DNA from: Deltaproteobacteria bacterium HGW-Deltaproteobacteria-2
GTDB lineage: Bacteria; Desulfobacterota; Syntrophia; Syntrophales; Smithellaceae
Assembly: GCA_002840505.1 (NCBI GenBank)
Contig: PHBC01000003.1
Location: 362,721 to 426,720 of the forward strand
Reading direction: 5' to 3'
Length of the DNA stretch: 64,000 bases
The notes beneath the pieces were generated by a model. That model was not told the DNA's origin and did no database searches. It was given only the letters and a program-made list of their open reading frames with translations. The position numbers and the translations under genes are program-made. This document shows positions 8,408-18,231 of this stretch, piece after piece (positions within the stretch are counted from its first letter, which is position 1; each line of letters opens with the position of its first letter).

Positions 8408-9634
8408 ATGAATAATTATTTTCTCATCTTCATTTTGGGTCTGGCAATCATAGCAACTGTCAGTCTTGTGTACTCGATATGGCGCGGCCGCAAGTACGAG
8501 CAAAGACTAATCAGTATTATACACGGCTCTCCTATTCCCACTTTCGTGTTATCCAAGGATCATAAAATAATTTATTGGAACAGGGCATTGCAGGCGCTGA
8601 GCAATATCAAACCCAGCGACGTTCTCGGTACAGATCATCAATGGAGAGCTTTTTACAGAAGTTCGCGACCTTGTCTGGCCGATTTGATTCTGGACGATGA
8701 AATATATCAAAGTGGCAGATTGTACTCGGGAGAAGTAACCAAATCGAAACTATTGGACGATGCTTATGAAGTATCGCAATTTTTCCCCGATATGGGCGAA
8801 AGGGGAAAATGGTTTCGGATCACCGCGGCGGGACTGAGAGATTCCAATAATAATTTGTTCGGCGCCATGGAAACACTGGAAGATATTACTGAACAAAAAG
8901 GGGCGCAGGATGAGCTTCTTCAACGAACAAAACTGGAATCATTGGGCACATTCGCGGGCGGTGTGGCGAAAGATTTTGACAGCCTTCTCTCCGCGATTTT
9001 GCGTAATGTTTTTCTGGCCAAAATATCCGCTACTGATGAAGATAAAATCATAGAAGACGGGCTGGCAGTGGCGGAACGGGCTGGCCTGCAAGCTAAACAA
9101 CTGGCTCACCAGCTTAGCATGTTCGCTCAGGGCGGTTATCAGGTTCACAAAATGGAGCAGATGGAACCTCTTTTGAGAGAGGCCGCCCAAAATGTTTTTA
9201 AGGATTCCAATATCAAATGTAATATCTCCTTAGTCGAAGAGCTCTGGCCCTGCGAAATCGATGCTAAACAGATCAGGCAGGTATTCGAAAATGTTTTGAT
9301 CAATGCCAAAGAGGCCATGCCCGATGGCGGCACTGTGGATTTTATCGCCGAAAATACAACAATCGGAACAAATATCAAGTCTTTGAAAAAGGGAAATTAC
9401 GTCAGAATCATAATTAAGGACTATGGAGAGGGAATTCCCCCGGAAAATCTTTCCCGTATATTTGATCCCTATTTTACAACAAAAAAGAAGGGCCGGGGCG
9501 GTATCGGTCTGGGACTGGCCATCAGCGATTCCATCATTAAATACCACAATGGATTGATTTCAATCGAATCCGCTGTTGGTCTAGGAACGACCTTTTCTAT
9601 CTATCTGCCAGCAACATTCAAAAACGAAGCATAA
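8408..9634 (+). CDS. PAS sensor histidine kinase with His-to-Lys at the phospho-acceptor site
   Basis: 408 residues. One N-terminal transmembrane helix (about residues 5-22), a PAS domain (about 35-160: IIHGSPIPTFVLSKDHKIIYWN.. ending LEDITEQK), a dimerisation helix and an intact HATPase domain: N box (NVLINAKEAM), G1 (DYGEGIP), F box (FDPYFTTK) and G2 (GIGLGLA). In the H box, which normally reads LAGGIAHDFNN, this protein reads FAGGVAKDFDS; codon AAA at 8969-8971 gives Lys188 in place of His. No response regulator is adjacent. It could be a pseudokinase modulating another kinase, or have lost autophosphorylation. Domain call is secure; consequence is inference. Confidence 0.9.
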   Translation: MNNYFLIFILGLAIIATVSLVYSIWRGRKYEQRLISIIHGSPIPTFVLSKDHKIIYWNRALQALSNIKPSDVLGTDHQWRAFYRSSRPCLADLILDDEIYQSGRLYSGEVTKSKLLDDAYEVSQFFPDMGERGKWFRITAAGLRDSNNNLFGAMETLEDITEQKGAQDELLQRTKLESLGTFAGGVAKDFDSLLSAILRNVFLAKISATDEDKIIEDGLAVAERAGLQAKQLAHQLSMFAQGGYQVHKMEQMEPLLREAAQNVFKDSNIKCNISLVEELWPCEIDAKQIRQVFENVLINAKEAMPDGGTVDFIAENTTIGTNIKSLKKGNYVRIIIKDYGEGIPPENLSRIFDPYFTTKKKGRGGIGLGLAISDSIIKYHNGLISIESAVGLGTTFSIYLPATFKNEA

Positions 9635-9764
9635 TCCAATTTGAATAACGACATTGACACCCCTTTGCTTTTTGAACAAAATAATGTCAAAATAGCTTAA
9701 AGAGGTGTCCATTGTTTTCGGATGCAGGTCATAGTAATGAACCGCAATATAGAGGGGAGAAATT

Positions 9765-11591
9765 ATGATCACATACACGGAAAAGCAAATTGAAGAGCTG
9801 GATAAATTTTATAAACATCCGCGAAATCTTGTCGATTTATTTGAAGACACGGCAGCCAAATATGGTGATCGGAATGCCATTGGAACAAAAAATCTTCAAA
9901 CAAAACAATACGAGTGGATAACCTACAAACATCTTGCCGAAAGAATAAATAACGCCAGGGGCGGCCTTCACCAGTTGGGATTAAAGAAAGGTGACGCGGT
10001 AGGCGTTATCATCGGAAACTCCGTCGAATGGTATGTGTTGGAAAACGCTTCACACGGGCTCGGCGCAATGTTTGTGCCGATGTACGAAAAGGAATTAACG
10101 AAGATATGGCAATACATTATCAAGGACAGCGGACTGAAATATCTTTTTGTTAAAGATGAAAAACTTTTTGAAAAGATAAAACATTTTAAAGATGAAATCG
10201 AAAATTTAAAAGAAATCTTTATCATCTACGGCGAAGGCACAAACAGCCTCCAGGCGCTGGAAGAAGCCGGTAAGAAGAATCCGGTCCAATCATATAAGCC
10301 TCATTGGTCGGAGCCGGCGGATTTGATTTATACGTCAGGAACTACCGGAGACCCCAAAGGCGTACTTCTCTCCCACGGCAATCTTTCGGCATGCTCTCAA
10401 GCCGGTTATCACATCTATCCTGTTCTTAATGAAAACTCCACCTCTCTGGCCATCCTTCCCTGGGCGCACAGCTACGGGCTGAGCGCGGAGCTGCACAATT
10501 TCATGCAGTTCGGCGGAGCTATCGCGCTGATGGAATCGGTCGACACGCTGGCGGAAGATTTCCTCAAGGTCAGGCCTACATACCTTATAGCGGTCCCGAA
10601 AGTCTTCAATAGAATCTACGACGGTATTCAGGCGAAAATGCACGCAGAGGGCGGGCTCAAGAAAATACTTTTCGATATGACGTGCCGGGAAGCGGTAAAA
10701 TGCCGGGCCAAGGCGAATAAATCGGTAAAATTTAAAATACTCGATAAAATCGTATTTTCAAAAATCAGGGAAAGATTCGGAGGACGGCTGACAGGCGTTC
10801 TTACAGCCAGCGCGGTAATGAATCCTGATATTGCCATGTTCTTTGCCGATCTCGGCATACCCACTTACGACGCATACGGGTTAACCGAAACTTCACCCGC
10901 AATTACAATGAATTCGCCGCTTTTGGGGAACAGGTATGGATCAGTCGGCAAATGTGTGGAAAATATGCACGTAAAAATTGACAAGTCCATAGTTGATGAT
11001 GAAAGCGGTGATGGAGAAATCATCGCTTACGGCGCTCATGTGATGATGGGATATCACAATAAGCCGGGTGAGACCGCTCAAGTCATGATGAAGGATAACT
11101 GGCAAGGCTTTCCAGGAATTCGCACCGGCGATCAGGGCCGCCTGACCGACGACGGTTTTCTCTATATTACGGGAAGATTTAAAGATGAATATAAACTTTC
11201 CAACGGTAAATACATTCACCCTGAATCTATTGAAACCGACATCAAGCTGTTACATAACATTGCCAATGCTTTTGTATGGGGCGATGGCAAAGCATACAAT
11301 ATTGCTGTAATTGTTCCAGACTTCGCGACAATGAAAAAAGATGACCGGATCGCTAAATGGGCGCAGAGTTCCCCGCAGGAAGTAGTAAAGGATAAGAATA
11401 TTCAAGATTTTTTATCGGAAGAAATTAAACGACATCTTAAAAAATCATACGGCGGATATGAAATACCTCAGAAATTCATATTTGCCAGTGAAGATTTCAC
11501 TCTGGAAAACGGATTAGTTACCCAGACCATGAAACTCAAGCGCAAAGAGGCTCTGAAGGTCTATTCAACGGAAATAGAAAAACTGTATTAA
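9765..11591 (+). CDS. Long-chain acyl-CoA synthetase (AMP-forming)
   Basis: 608 residues, ANL superfamily. It activates a fatty acid to acyl-AMP and then acyl-CoA, the entry step of beta-oxidation. The P-loop-like motif YTSGTTGDPKGV, the A5-type motif YGLTETSP and the adenylate-binding GDQGRLTDDGFLYITGR are all present. Length and the C-terminal TQTMKLKRK block match bacterial FAA1-type ligases rather than short acetate ligases. The ATG at 9765 follows GGGGAG. Monocistronic, with a hairpin terminator after it; a divergently facing large acyl-CoA dehydrogenase lies downstream. Confidence 0.93.
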   Translation: MITYTEKQIEELDKFYKHPRNLVDLFEDTAAKYGDRNAIGTKNLQTKQYEWITYKHLAERINNARGGLHQLGLKKGDAVGVIIGNSVEWYVLENASHGLGAMFVPMYEKELTKIWQYIIKDSGLKYLFVKDEKLFEKIKHFKDEIENLKEIFIIYGEGTNSLQALEEAGKKNPVQSYKPHWSEPADLIYTSGTTGDPKGVLLSHGNLSACSQAGYHIYPVLNENSTSLAILPWAHSYGLSAELHNFMQFGGAIALMESVDTLAEDFLKVRPTYLIAVPKVFNRIYDGIQAKMHAEGGLKKILFDMTCREAVKCRAKANKSVKFKILDKIVFSKIRERFGGRLTGVLTASAVMNPDIAMFFADLGIPTYDAYGLTETSPAITMNSPLLGNRYGSVGKCVENMHVKIDKSIVDDESGDGEIIAYGAHVMMGYHNKPGETAQVMMKDNWQGFPGIRTGDQGRLTDDGFLYITGRFKDEYKLSNGKYIHPESIETDIKLLHNIANAFVWGDGKAYNIAVIVPDFATMKKDDRIAKWAQSSPQEVVKDKNIQDFLSEEIKRHLKKSYGGYEIPQKFIFASEDFTLENGLVTQTMKLKRKEALKVYSTEIEKLY

Positions 11592-11605
11592 GAATTATGA
11601 AAACG

Positions 11606-11640
11606 AGCCCATATCCTCCGTCAACGGAAGATATGGGCTT
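11606..11640 (+). terminator. Hairpin between convergent acyl-CoA ligase and acyl-CoA dehydrogenase genes
   Basis: Ten-bp perfect arms AGCCCATATC / GATATGGGCT with an inner CCGT/ACGG pairing, 14 bases after the ligase stop. No strong T run follows, so it may act in both directions or be Rho-assisted. Confidence 0.65.
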
Positions 11641-11685
11641 AGCGTGGCTTTCCCCTTGTTAGGGCTTTTGTAAAATTACTTTTTA

Positions 11686-13401
11686 TTACTCGTTCATGGC
11701 GTATTCGCCATTCAAAACGGAAACATACTTTTCCCATACCTTGTTGTACTGCTCAGAATTCGCGACTGCCTTGATAAGCATGATCTTTGTGCAGTATTCC
11801 CGCTGTTCATCTTTGGAGCTGTGGTTGCCATAGATCTGCAGCGCAAAGTGAGCAAAGTCACGCACCATGAAGTCGAAGATCTGGTTTAATATATCCGCAT
11901 CAAATCCGTCGATCTTAGCCTGCTCAAGAATGAGCTGACCATAGACAACAATGGAAAACATCTCGCCCACAGGCAGTGACCATGAGGGGTCCATATCCTG
12001 AGCCTTGTCCGGGCCGGCTTTTTCCAGCATCTCTTTGAATATTTCTATCTGCTTGATGAACGTCGCTACATTCGGCAGACTCTTATTGTCCTCAAACACT
12101 GGTTTGTAGTCATGAAACTGGACTTTGCCTAAGCCCTTGGTGGGACCCTGATTAAACAGGAATAAATCATCTGCAGTAGAAAAGTCGGGTGCCGTAGTTG
12201 TATACTCCATCGGGCTAAAGAAATAGTTCTTCATGAACTTGCGAATGAGCTGTACGTTTACATGCACCGTACCCTCGAGTTTGGAAGGTCCGCGTACATC
12301 GGCGGCGGCCATGTGGAATATTGTGTCCTTCTCGAAACCTTTGGCGGCAATCACATCCCAAAGTAAGTTGATGACTTCTTCAGACTGCAAAGTAACTTTC
12401 ATTTTACTCGTGGGGTTGTAGAGAAGATAACGCCGGTCCTGATCTGACGCGCCCCGGAAATAATCGGTGGACCGACGCTGATAGAGCTTCATCCCGATTA
12501 AGCGCAGCCAGGCATCCATGAAGTTCTTTTTCACATGCGGCATGTCGGTTACCTTTACGCCATAGAGTATGCGGTTGGACGCATGCGTAATGGCTTCATA
12601 GAAGCAGTGCTCAGCAATACCAATGGAGGCCGGACCGATGTTGAATTTGCCGATGTTTACAGTATTCAGAGCCGAATCCCAGGCATGGGAGCCCCGGGAG
12701 AGTATATCGTCCGCGGTGATAGGGTAATCGTGAAGGGCAAAGTTGGATACGTACTCCTGATGAGAGATAACGTTTTTCTTCAATTCATACGCCTTGTTGC
12801 GGTAATTGGTAACAAAGAAGGTGTAGTCATCTGTGCCGTCTTTGATCTTGCCCAGGGTGGAGACCATCTCGGCCTCGTTGCCATTGCCGATATAGTACTT
12901 CTCGCCATTAGCGACGTATGTACCGTCACTTTTCGGTGTCAGTGCTGTCTCTACAGAGTAGATGTCGGCCCCGTGGGTTCTCTCGGACAGACCAAAAGCA
13001 AAAATCGCTCCTTCTTTAAGGAGTCTGGCAGCTTTCTTTTTTGCCGTTTCATTAGGACTCATCCAGATAGGGCCTAAGCCCAGAATCGTTACCTGAAAAC
13101 AATACCAGTAGCCCAAACCATAGAAAGCCAGTAATTCGCTGTACTCGCTGTTGCGCGCCGTGTCCCAGCGAGCATCGGGATCGCCCCCGGCATATTGTTT
13201 GGGGGTAAGCAGTTTAGCAAATATCCGCTCCTTGCCGATGAAATCGACAAACTCCTTATACCAGACCTTCTTGTTATAGTCGTCGAGAAGCCTCGTTTTA
13301 CCCATCTTCTCAAAAAAGGCAATGGTCTTGTCCATGATAGCCTTTGACCCTTCGTCGGCCATGAGACTCTTGTATTTTTTCGGCTGTAGTAGAAAATTCA
13401 T
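11686..13401 (-). CDS. Acyl-CoA dehydrogenase, long (571 residues)
   Basis: Flavoprotein of the acyl-CoA dehydrogenase superfamily, larger than the usual 380 residues. The middle domain carries the FAD/substrate block (FAFGLSERTHGADIYSVET, similar to the ALTEP.AGSD region), and the C-terminal helical domain is extended and ends NGEYAMNE. The classical YEGT catalytic-Glu motif of short/medium-chain enzymes is not seen, so the catalytic base must be elsewhere or the enzyme acts on unusual substrates. Start ATG preceded by GGGG. Convergent with the acyl-CoA ligase gene, which suggests a shared fatty-acid role without proving it. Confidence 0.85.
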   Translation of the reverse strand: MNFLLQPKKYKSLMADEGSKAIMDKTIAFFEKMGKTRLLDDYNKKVWYKEFVDFIGKERIFAKLLTPKQYAGGDPDARWDTARNSEYSELLAFYGLGYWYCFQVTILGLGPIWMSPNETAKKKAARLLKEGAIFAFGLSERTHGADIYSVETALTPKSDGTYVANGEKYYIGNGNEAEMVSTLGKIKDGTDDYTFFVTNYRNKAYELKKNVISHQEYVSNFALHDYPITADDILSRGSHAWDSALNTVNIGKFNIGPASIGIAEHCFYEAITHASNRILYGVKVTDMPHVKKNFMDAWLRLIGMKLYQRRSTDYFRGASDQDRRYLLYNPTSKMKVTLQSEEVINLLWDVIAAKGFEKDTIFHMAAADVRGPSKLEGTVHVNVQLIRKFMKNYFFSPMEYTTTAPDFSTADDLFLFNQGPTKGLGKVQFHDYKPVFEDNKSLPNVATFIKQIEIFKEMLEKAGPDKAQDMDPSWSLPVGEMFSIVVYGQLILEQAKIDGFDADILNQIFDFMVRDFAHFALQIYGNHSSKDEQREYCTKIMLIKAVANSEQYNKVWEKYVSVLNGEYAMNE

Positions 13402-13597
13402 ATCTTACCCCTTTCTCCAATGATTTTTATTTTGTCGCACTCAGGCGATTTTTCTATTTTAACGCGATTCTGTCTTTTCTGATAGAAGTATGAAGGTGAA
13501 AATGAAAATGTTACTATGTCAGAATGAAACGGATTTCAGAACTATTTGATGATATTACCGGATATTAAACGTCAAGGCAACACAAATAATTTTTAAC

Positions 13598-13626
13598 TAG
13601 ACATGGAATTAAATTAAATTTATACT
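13598..13626 (+). promoter_or_regulatory. Putative promoter of the DsbC-like gene
   Basis: TAGACA at 13598-13603 and a consensus-like TATACT at 13621-13626 with 17-base spacing, 30 bases before the GTG start codon at 13656. Confidence 0.6.
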
Positions 13627-13655
13627 GCGTCACATTTTTTTGAAGGAGGCAAACG

Positions 13656-14354
13656 GTGAAAAAACTAACGGCAACTCTTTTGTTTGTTGCATTCCTGTTT
13701 CCACTTTGTGTGTTTGCGGCAGACACACTTGTAGCAGATAAATTTAAGAAAAGTTTCCCTAAAAATAATTTTGAAAGCATAACACCCACAACTATTAAAG
13801 GATTGTATGAAGTCTATAACGGCAGCCAGATATACTACTATATGCCGAAAGACGATGTAATTTTTTATGGAAATTTGATTACAAAAGACGGGAAAAATCT
13901 GACCAGGGATAGCAATGCAAAAAAAATTGCGCAAAAAATGGCTAAAATGCCTTTGGACAGCGCTCTGAAAATTGGCAAGGGGAAAACGACTGTCGTAGAA
14001 TTCATGGATCCCAACTGCTACCACTGCCGCCTGGCTTACAAATTCTTTTCTCAACGACAGGACGTAACCTTATATGTTTTCTTTTTCCCGCTGTCTAAGG
14101 AATCGGCAGACAAAATTAAACACATTCTATGTTCAAAGGATGTATTAAAGACTTACGACGATGTCATGAATGGTAAGTATGACAACAATGCCCAACTTAC
14201 TTTATGTACAGATAAAAAAGTTGATGAAACTGTTAAAACTCACATGCGGCTTGTTTCACAAATGGGACTCAGAGGAACACCTTTGTTTTATATCAAAGGC
14301 CAGGTAGTTGATGGATTTGAACTTCCCGCGATTGAAAAACTCCTGAAAGAATAA
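13656..14354 (+). CDS. Periplasmic DsbC/DsbG-type thiol:disulfide protein
   Basis: 232 residues starting at GTG with GGAGG five bases upstream. A cleavable signal peptide (to about CVFAA, residue 22) is followed by a DsbC-like N-terminal region (about 23-95) and a thioredoxin-fold domain with the redox pair in PNCYHCR (CYHC), the helical insertion, and the cis-Pro loop GLRGTP. Two further Cys (ILCSK and LTLCTDK) match the structural pair of DsbC. Expected to act on disulfides of exported proteins. No DsbD-like partner lies in the window. Active-site dipeptide YH differs from GY of E. coli DsbC. Confidence 0.85.
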   Translation: MKKLTATLLFVAFLFPLCVFAADTLVADKFKKSFPKNNFESITPTTIKGLYEVYNGSQIYYYMPKDDVIFYGNLITKDGKNLTRDSNAKKIAQKMAKMPLDSALKIGKGKTTVVEFMDPNCYHCRLAYKFFSQRQDVTLYVFFFPLSKESADKIKHILCSKDVLKTYDDVMNGKYDNNAQLTLCTDKKVDETVKTHMRLVSQMGLRGTPLFYIKGQVVDGFELPAIEKLLKE

Positions 14355-14375
14355 GCGTGATATAATAAAAACATT

Positions 14376-14410
14376 GGTAGCCGTTCTTCTTTAAAGGAGG
14401 AGCGGTTACC
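14376..14410. terminator. Bidirectional hairpin overlapping the metG stop codon
   Basis: Eleven-base arms (14376-14386 with 14400-14410) pair with two G-U wobbles; the right arm contains the metG stop codon. It separates the convergent dsbC-like and metG genes. Confidence 0.6.
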
Positions 14411-16304
14411 GTATTTTCCCACCGGTTTTTGGTTCATGGTCGAACGTCAGAATAGTCAGGCCGTTATCCGTATCGGTAGCCAAAAGCATACCGTAAGATT
14501 CTACTCCCATTAATTTAGCCGGTTTTAAATTGGCAACAATTACTATTTTTTTGCCAATTAAATCCGCCGGAGTGTAATCCTTGCCGATTCCGGCAACAAT
14601 TGTTCGTTCTTCACCGATATCGACTTTAAGTTTTATAAGTTTATTGGACTTGGGAACAGCCTCTGCTGCCAGTATTTTCCCCACGCGCAAATCAACTTTG
14701 GCGAATTCCTCGTAGTCAATTTCCGGTTTTAAATTAATAACGGCTGGTTTTTTCTCCGGAGTTTTGTTTTCCTTTTCCTGCACAATACGAGGGAAAAGCG
14801 ATTCGCCCCGGATTAATGGACTCCCCGCCTTTAATGTATCGTCTTTCTTTATGCCGGCCAGATTCAGATTTTTAGCGTCACCCGCTCCAACCTGCTGCAA
14901 TATTTTCTCCGCGGTTTGCGGTATAAAAGGCATGAGCAAAATAGATATCGCCCGTAAGGCCGCAAGCAAATTATACATAATTGCCGTTAGTTTTTCTTTG
15001 TTCGCCGGATCTTTGTCCAAAGTCCACGGCTCATTTTCGACAATGTATTTGTTGGTGATATTGATAAGTTCCCAGATGGCAATCAAGGCTTTATGCAGTG
15101 ACATATCTTTAAAGCTTGATTCAACTTCGGCAACTGCCTTCAGCGCGGCATCACGCAGGACGGAATCTTTTTTCTTTAGGTCGATTTGGGGCACTTTGCC
15201 GTCACAATACTTGACAGCCATGGTGATGGTGCGGCTGACCAGATTGCCCAGATCATTGGCCAAATCTGAATTTAACCGCTGGACGAAAGCTTCTTCAGAA
15301 AAATTGGAATCCAGCCCGAAAACCATATCCCTTAAAAGGAAATAACGGAAAGCATCCAAGCCGTATTTATCCTTCAAATCAAGCGGCCGGACAATATTGC
15401 CGAGACTCTTGGACATTTTGCTCTGATCGGAATTCCAGTAACCATGCACATTCAAATGTTGATACGGTTCAATGCCGGCTGACTTGAGCATTGTCGGCCA
15501 GTAAATGCCGTGCGGCTTCAAAATATCTTTCGCAATGAGGTGTTCGGCCGCGGGCCAGAATGTTTCAAATTTTTCGCCACCGGGATATCCCAGAGCGGTA
15601 ACGTAATTAATCAGAGCGTCAAACCAGACATAAGTTACATAGTTTTCATCAAACGGTAGAGTGATGCCCCATTCCAGTCGGGACTTGGGACGCGATATGC
15701 AAAGATCCTCCAGCGGATCACGCAAAAACGCCAGCGCTTCATTTCTATATCTTTCCGGCCGGATGAAATCAGGATTTTTACTAATATGATCAATCAGCCA
15801 ATCCTGATATTTGCTCATTTTGAAGAAGTAATTTTTTTCCTCAATGTATTGCGGTTCCCTGCCATGCTCCGGACATTTATTATCAACTATTTCCTTCTCC
15901 GTCAGAAATCTTTCACAGCCGAAGCAATAATAACCGCCGTAACTGCCGAAATAAATATCACCGGCATCGTAAACTTTCTGAAGAATGTAACGCACTGTGT
16001 CGATATGATTGGCATCGGTTGTTCTGATGAAATAATCGTTGGTAATGGCAAGTTCAGGACAAAGAGCGCGAAACTGCGCGCTGATTTTGTCCGCATATTC
16101 CTGAGGAGTGATTCCGGCTTTCTGCGCGGCTTCAGCAATTTTATCGCCGTGCTCATCGGTGCCTGTAACAAAAAAAGTTTTTTCGCCGGCCATGCGATGA
16201 TATCTGGCCAGAACATCGGCAACAATTGTCGTATAAGCATGTCCTATATGCGGCGAAGCGTTAACGTAATAAATTGGTGTTGTTATGTAAAATGATTTTG
16301 ACAT
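14406..16304 (-). CDS. metG: Methionyl-tRNA synthetase with C-terminal tRNA-binding domain
   Basis: 632 residues. It charges tRNA-Met in the cytoplasm. Class I signature PHIGHAYT and KMSKS (QSKMSKSLGN) are present; the zinc knuckle is CFGC..CPEH, of the Cys3-His-like form. After the anticodon-binding helices, a C-terminal EMAP/Trbp111-like domain (about 530-632: YEEFAKVDLRVGKI.. GKKIVIVANLKPAKLMG.. SYGMLLA) provides extra tRNA binding and dimerisation. Last gene of the tmk-holB-ricT-metG run on the minus strand, an order common in deltaproteobacteria. Confidence 0.96.
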   Translation of the reverse strand: MSKSFYITTPIYYVNASPHIGHAYTTIVADVLARYHRMAGEKTFFVTGTDEHGDKIAEAAQKAGITPQEYADKISAQFRALCPELAITNDYFIRTTDANHIDTVRYILQKVYDAGDIYFGSYGGYYCFGCERFLTEKEIVDNKCPEHGREPQYIEEKNYFFKMSKYQDWLIDHISKNPDFIRPERYRNEALAFLRDPLEDLCISRPKSRLEWGITLPFDENYVTYVWFDALINYVTALGYPGGEKFETFWPAAEHLIAKDILKPHGIYWPTMLKSAGIEPYQHLNVHGYWNSDQSKMSKSLGNIVRPLDLKDKYGLDAFRYFLLRDMVFGLDSNFSEEAFVQRLNSDLANDLGNLVSRTITMAVKYCDGKVPQIDLKKKDSVLRDAALKAVAEVESSFKDMSLHKALIAIWELINITNKYIVENEPWTLDKDPANKEKLTAIMYNLLAALRAISILLMPFIPQTAEKILQQVGAGDAKNLNLAGIKKDDTLKAGSPLIRGESLFPRIVQEKENKTPEKKPAVINLKPEIDYEEFAKVDLRVGKILAAEAVPKSNKLIKLKVDIGEERTIVAGIGKDYTPADLIGKKIVIVANLKPAKLMGVESYGMLLATDTDNGLTILTFDHEPKTGGKIR

Positions 16305-16327
16305 ACAAAAATAATCCCTATCACTAA

Positions 16328-17077
16328 TTACTGAAAATTGTCGAACTCATCCATTTTTTCCAAGTCTACTGTTCGTTTGTCTTCCGGAGCTTCCTTACCG
16401 CCAGCCTTAGCAATTTTGGGGCATTTTTTCTGCCCGGCGTACCCTTCATGTTCGAAAGCCAGACAGCACATCAACCGGCCGCACAAGCCGGAAATCTTTT
16501 CTGGATTTAGCGACATGCTTTGTTCTTTAGCCATTTTGACTGTGACCCTCTCCAGATTCTGCAATATACCCGCGCAACAAACCGGCCGGCCGCAAATGGC
16601 AATACCTTTTGTCATGCGTGTTTCCTGACGGGCGCCGATTTGCTTCAGCTCTATTCGCACCTTGAATCTTTGGACCAGATCCTTGACCAGATCACGAAAA
16701 TCAACTCTATTTTCAGCGGTAAAGTAAAAAATGATTTTGCTCTTTTCAAAAGAGCAATCCACTGTAATCAATTTCATGGAAAGCCCTCTTTTTTGAATTT
16801 TTTCTAAACAAAACTTGCGAGCATCTTCTTCCAGTTTATCGTTCTCTTCTTTACGCTGCAGGTCTTCCGCTGTCACTTTGCGGACGACTTTCTTAAGATT
16901 TACCGGAGCTTCCGACAACGGACATCTTTTTACATCAGCGGCTACTACTCCCAGCGCCAGACCATTATCAGTATTAACAATAACCTGATCTTTTTTATGA
17001 AGAATAAGATCGGCAGCGTTAAAATTATATATTCTGCCCTCTTCCTTAAATTTTATTCCAATAATATTTATAAGCAA
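16328..17077 (-). CDS. ricT: PSP1-domain protein (RicT/YaaT-like)
   Basis: 249 residues, starting at TTG (17077) with AGGGTG about 5 bases upstream; no suitable ATG precedes the conserved region. Contains the PSP1 core, with the conserved block GIAICGRPVCCAGIL and the Cys-rich GLCGRLMCCLAFEHE. In Bacillus the orthologue YaaT/RicT forms an Fe-S containing complex affecting RNA processing; in Gram-negatives the role is not established. Fits the conserved tmk-holB-ricT-metG order. The repeat described at 17097-17200 lies directly upstream. Confidence 0.88.
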   Translation of the reverse strand: MLINIIGIKFKEEGRIYNFNAADLILHKKDQVIVNTDNGLALGVVAADVKRCPLSEAPVNLKKVVRKVTAEDLQRKEENDKLEEDARKFCLEKIQKRGLSMKLITVDCSFEKSKIIFYFTAENRVDFRDLVKDLVQRFKVRIELKQIGARQETRMTKGIAICGRPVCCAGILQNLERVTVKMAKEQSMSLNPEKISGLCGRLMCCLAFEHEGYAGQKKCPKIAKAGGKEAPEDKRTVDLEKMDEFDNFQ

Positions 17078-17096
17078 TTTTCACCCTGCCTGTTAT

Positions 17097-17200
17097 TTTT
17101 AATCACGGGTATAAACCCTAGCGCAACCCTAATTACGCTCCAATGAGTGGGTTATTATACCCTCCGCTTGTAGCGGGATTGTTCGACTTACAAATTTCAA
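17097..17200. repeat. Dispersed palindromic repeat, copy A
   Basis: Starts with TTAATCACGGGTAT.AACCC and later has GTGGGTTATTATACCCTCCGCTT and CGGGATT..CGACTTAC. The same ordered blocks recur at 57915-58033. The blocks share about 19 of 20 positions at the left end, while the middle differs. It lies between holB and ricT, and its right flank runs into the last codons of holB. Confidence 0.55.
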
Positions 17201-17201
17201 T

Positions 17202-18209
17202 TCACTTCGTTTTTAAAATTTGAGTCTCACAATAATTTAGTTTAAATGCCATTGCTTCCAATGTCAATGATTTGTTGACGTTTAGCTCGATTGTCTGCCC
17301 GGCCTGCTCGACCAGAGCAATATTCTGAAGAATTTGCTCCCCGGATAAATGCCCGGCTTGATCGGAAATAAAAGAAGAATTGTCCCGGTTAATCAACATG
17401 TCGCTCTTTTTGGTTTCTTTATAAATCAAAACGTCCCTGAAAAACGTTTTAAGAATATTCAGCCCTTCTTTGATTTCCTTTTTCCCCTGCCCCAAAAAAG
17501 ACGCGAAATTAATTAAGCTGAAAGGATCATCTTTACGTGTGATGGAAAGCAATTCCAGGAGTTCTGTCCGATACATAACGATATCATCTTTATTCAATTC
17601 TATCGCACGACCCAGTGAACCACCGGATAAGACAGCCAAAAGCAGAGCTGCTTGATTGTCCATGCCCATCCGGTCAACAAGAAATTTCGCCACTATATCA
17701 AAACGCAAAGGGTTAAAACGAACGTGCTGACAACGCGAAATGATCGTCGGTAGCATTGAGTAAGGTCGGGATGTAACCAAAATCAATCTATTAGAGGGAG
17801 ATGGTTCTTCCAGTATTTTTAAGAGTGCATTGGCTGCCTGATCGTTCATTTTGTCGGCATCATCAACAATAAACACTCGCTGATTTGCTTCCAGCGGCTT
17901 ACATTTCATCTGCTCCTGAATTTCGCGAATGGCATCAATGCGAATGAATTGGCCATCGGCTTCGACAGAAAAGACATCGGGATGACTACGGCGCTGGATT
18001 TTTCTGCAGGAAGAACATTCACCACAGGAATCATGGAGAGTATTTTCTTTCTCGCAGTTGAGAGCTTTGGCAAATTCCAAAGCCAGAGTTTTCTTGCCCA
18101 CTGCGGAAATACCGCTAAAAAGATAAGCATGTCCTATTCGCTTTTGAGCCAAAGCTTTCCGGATAGTTTCTATTTTTTTTTCATGACCGTATATATCGTG
18201 AAATGACAT
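17202..18209 (-). CDS. holB: DNA polymerase III delta' subunit
   Basis: 335 residues, clamp-loader AAA+ protein. Near the N-terminus, HAYLFSGISAVGKKTLA is the P-loop region; a zinc module with Cys (CGECSSCRKI) follows; VFIVDDADKMNDQAANALLKILEEP is the Walker B/sensor region, and SRCQHVRF the arginine-finger (SRC) motif. It belongs to the replisome clamp loader together with DnaX and HolA (not in the window). Starts 23 bases after the tmk stop without a clear ribosome site. The C-terminal tail falls within sequence resembling the neighbouring repeat. Confidence 0.93.
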   Translation of the reverse strand: MSFHDIYGHEKKIETIRKALAQKRIGHAYLFSGISAVGKKTLALEFAKALNCEKENTLHDSCGECSSCRKIQRRSHPDVFSVEADGQFIRIDAIREIQEQMKCKPLEANQRVFIVDDADKMNDQAANALLKILEEPSPSNRLILVTSRPYSMLPTIISRCQHVRFNPLRFDIVAKFLVDRMGMDNQAALLLAVLSGGSLGRAIELNKDDIVMYRTELLELLSITRKDDPFSLINFASFLGQGKKEIKEGLNILKTFFRDVLIYKETKKSDMLINRDNSSFISDQAGHLSGEQILQNIALVEQAGQTIELNVNKSLTLEAMAFKLNYCETQILKTK

Positions 18210-18231
18210 AATTAAATGGTACTTTTAAAAA

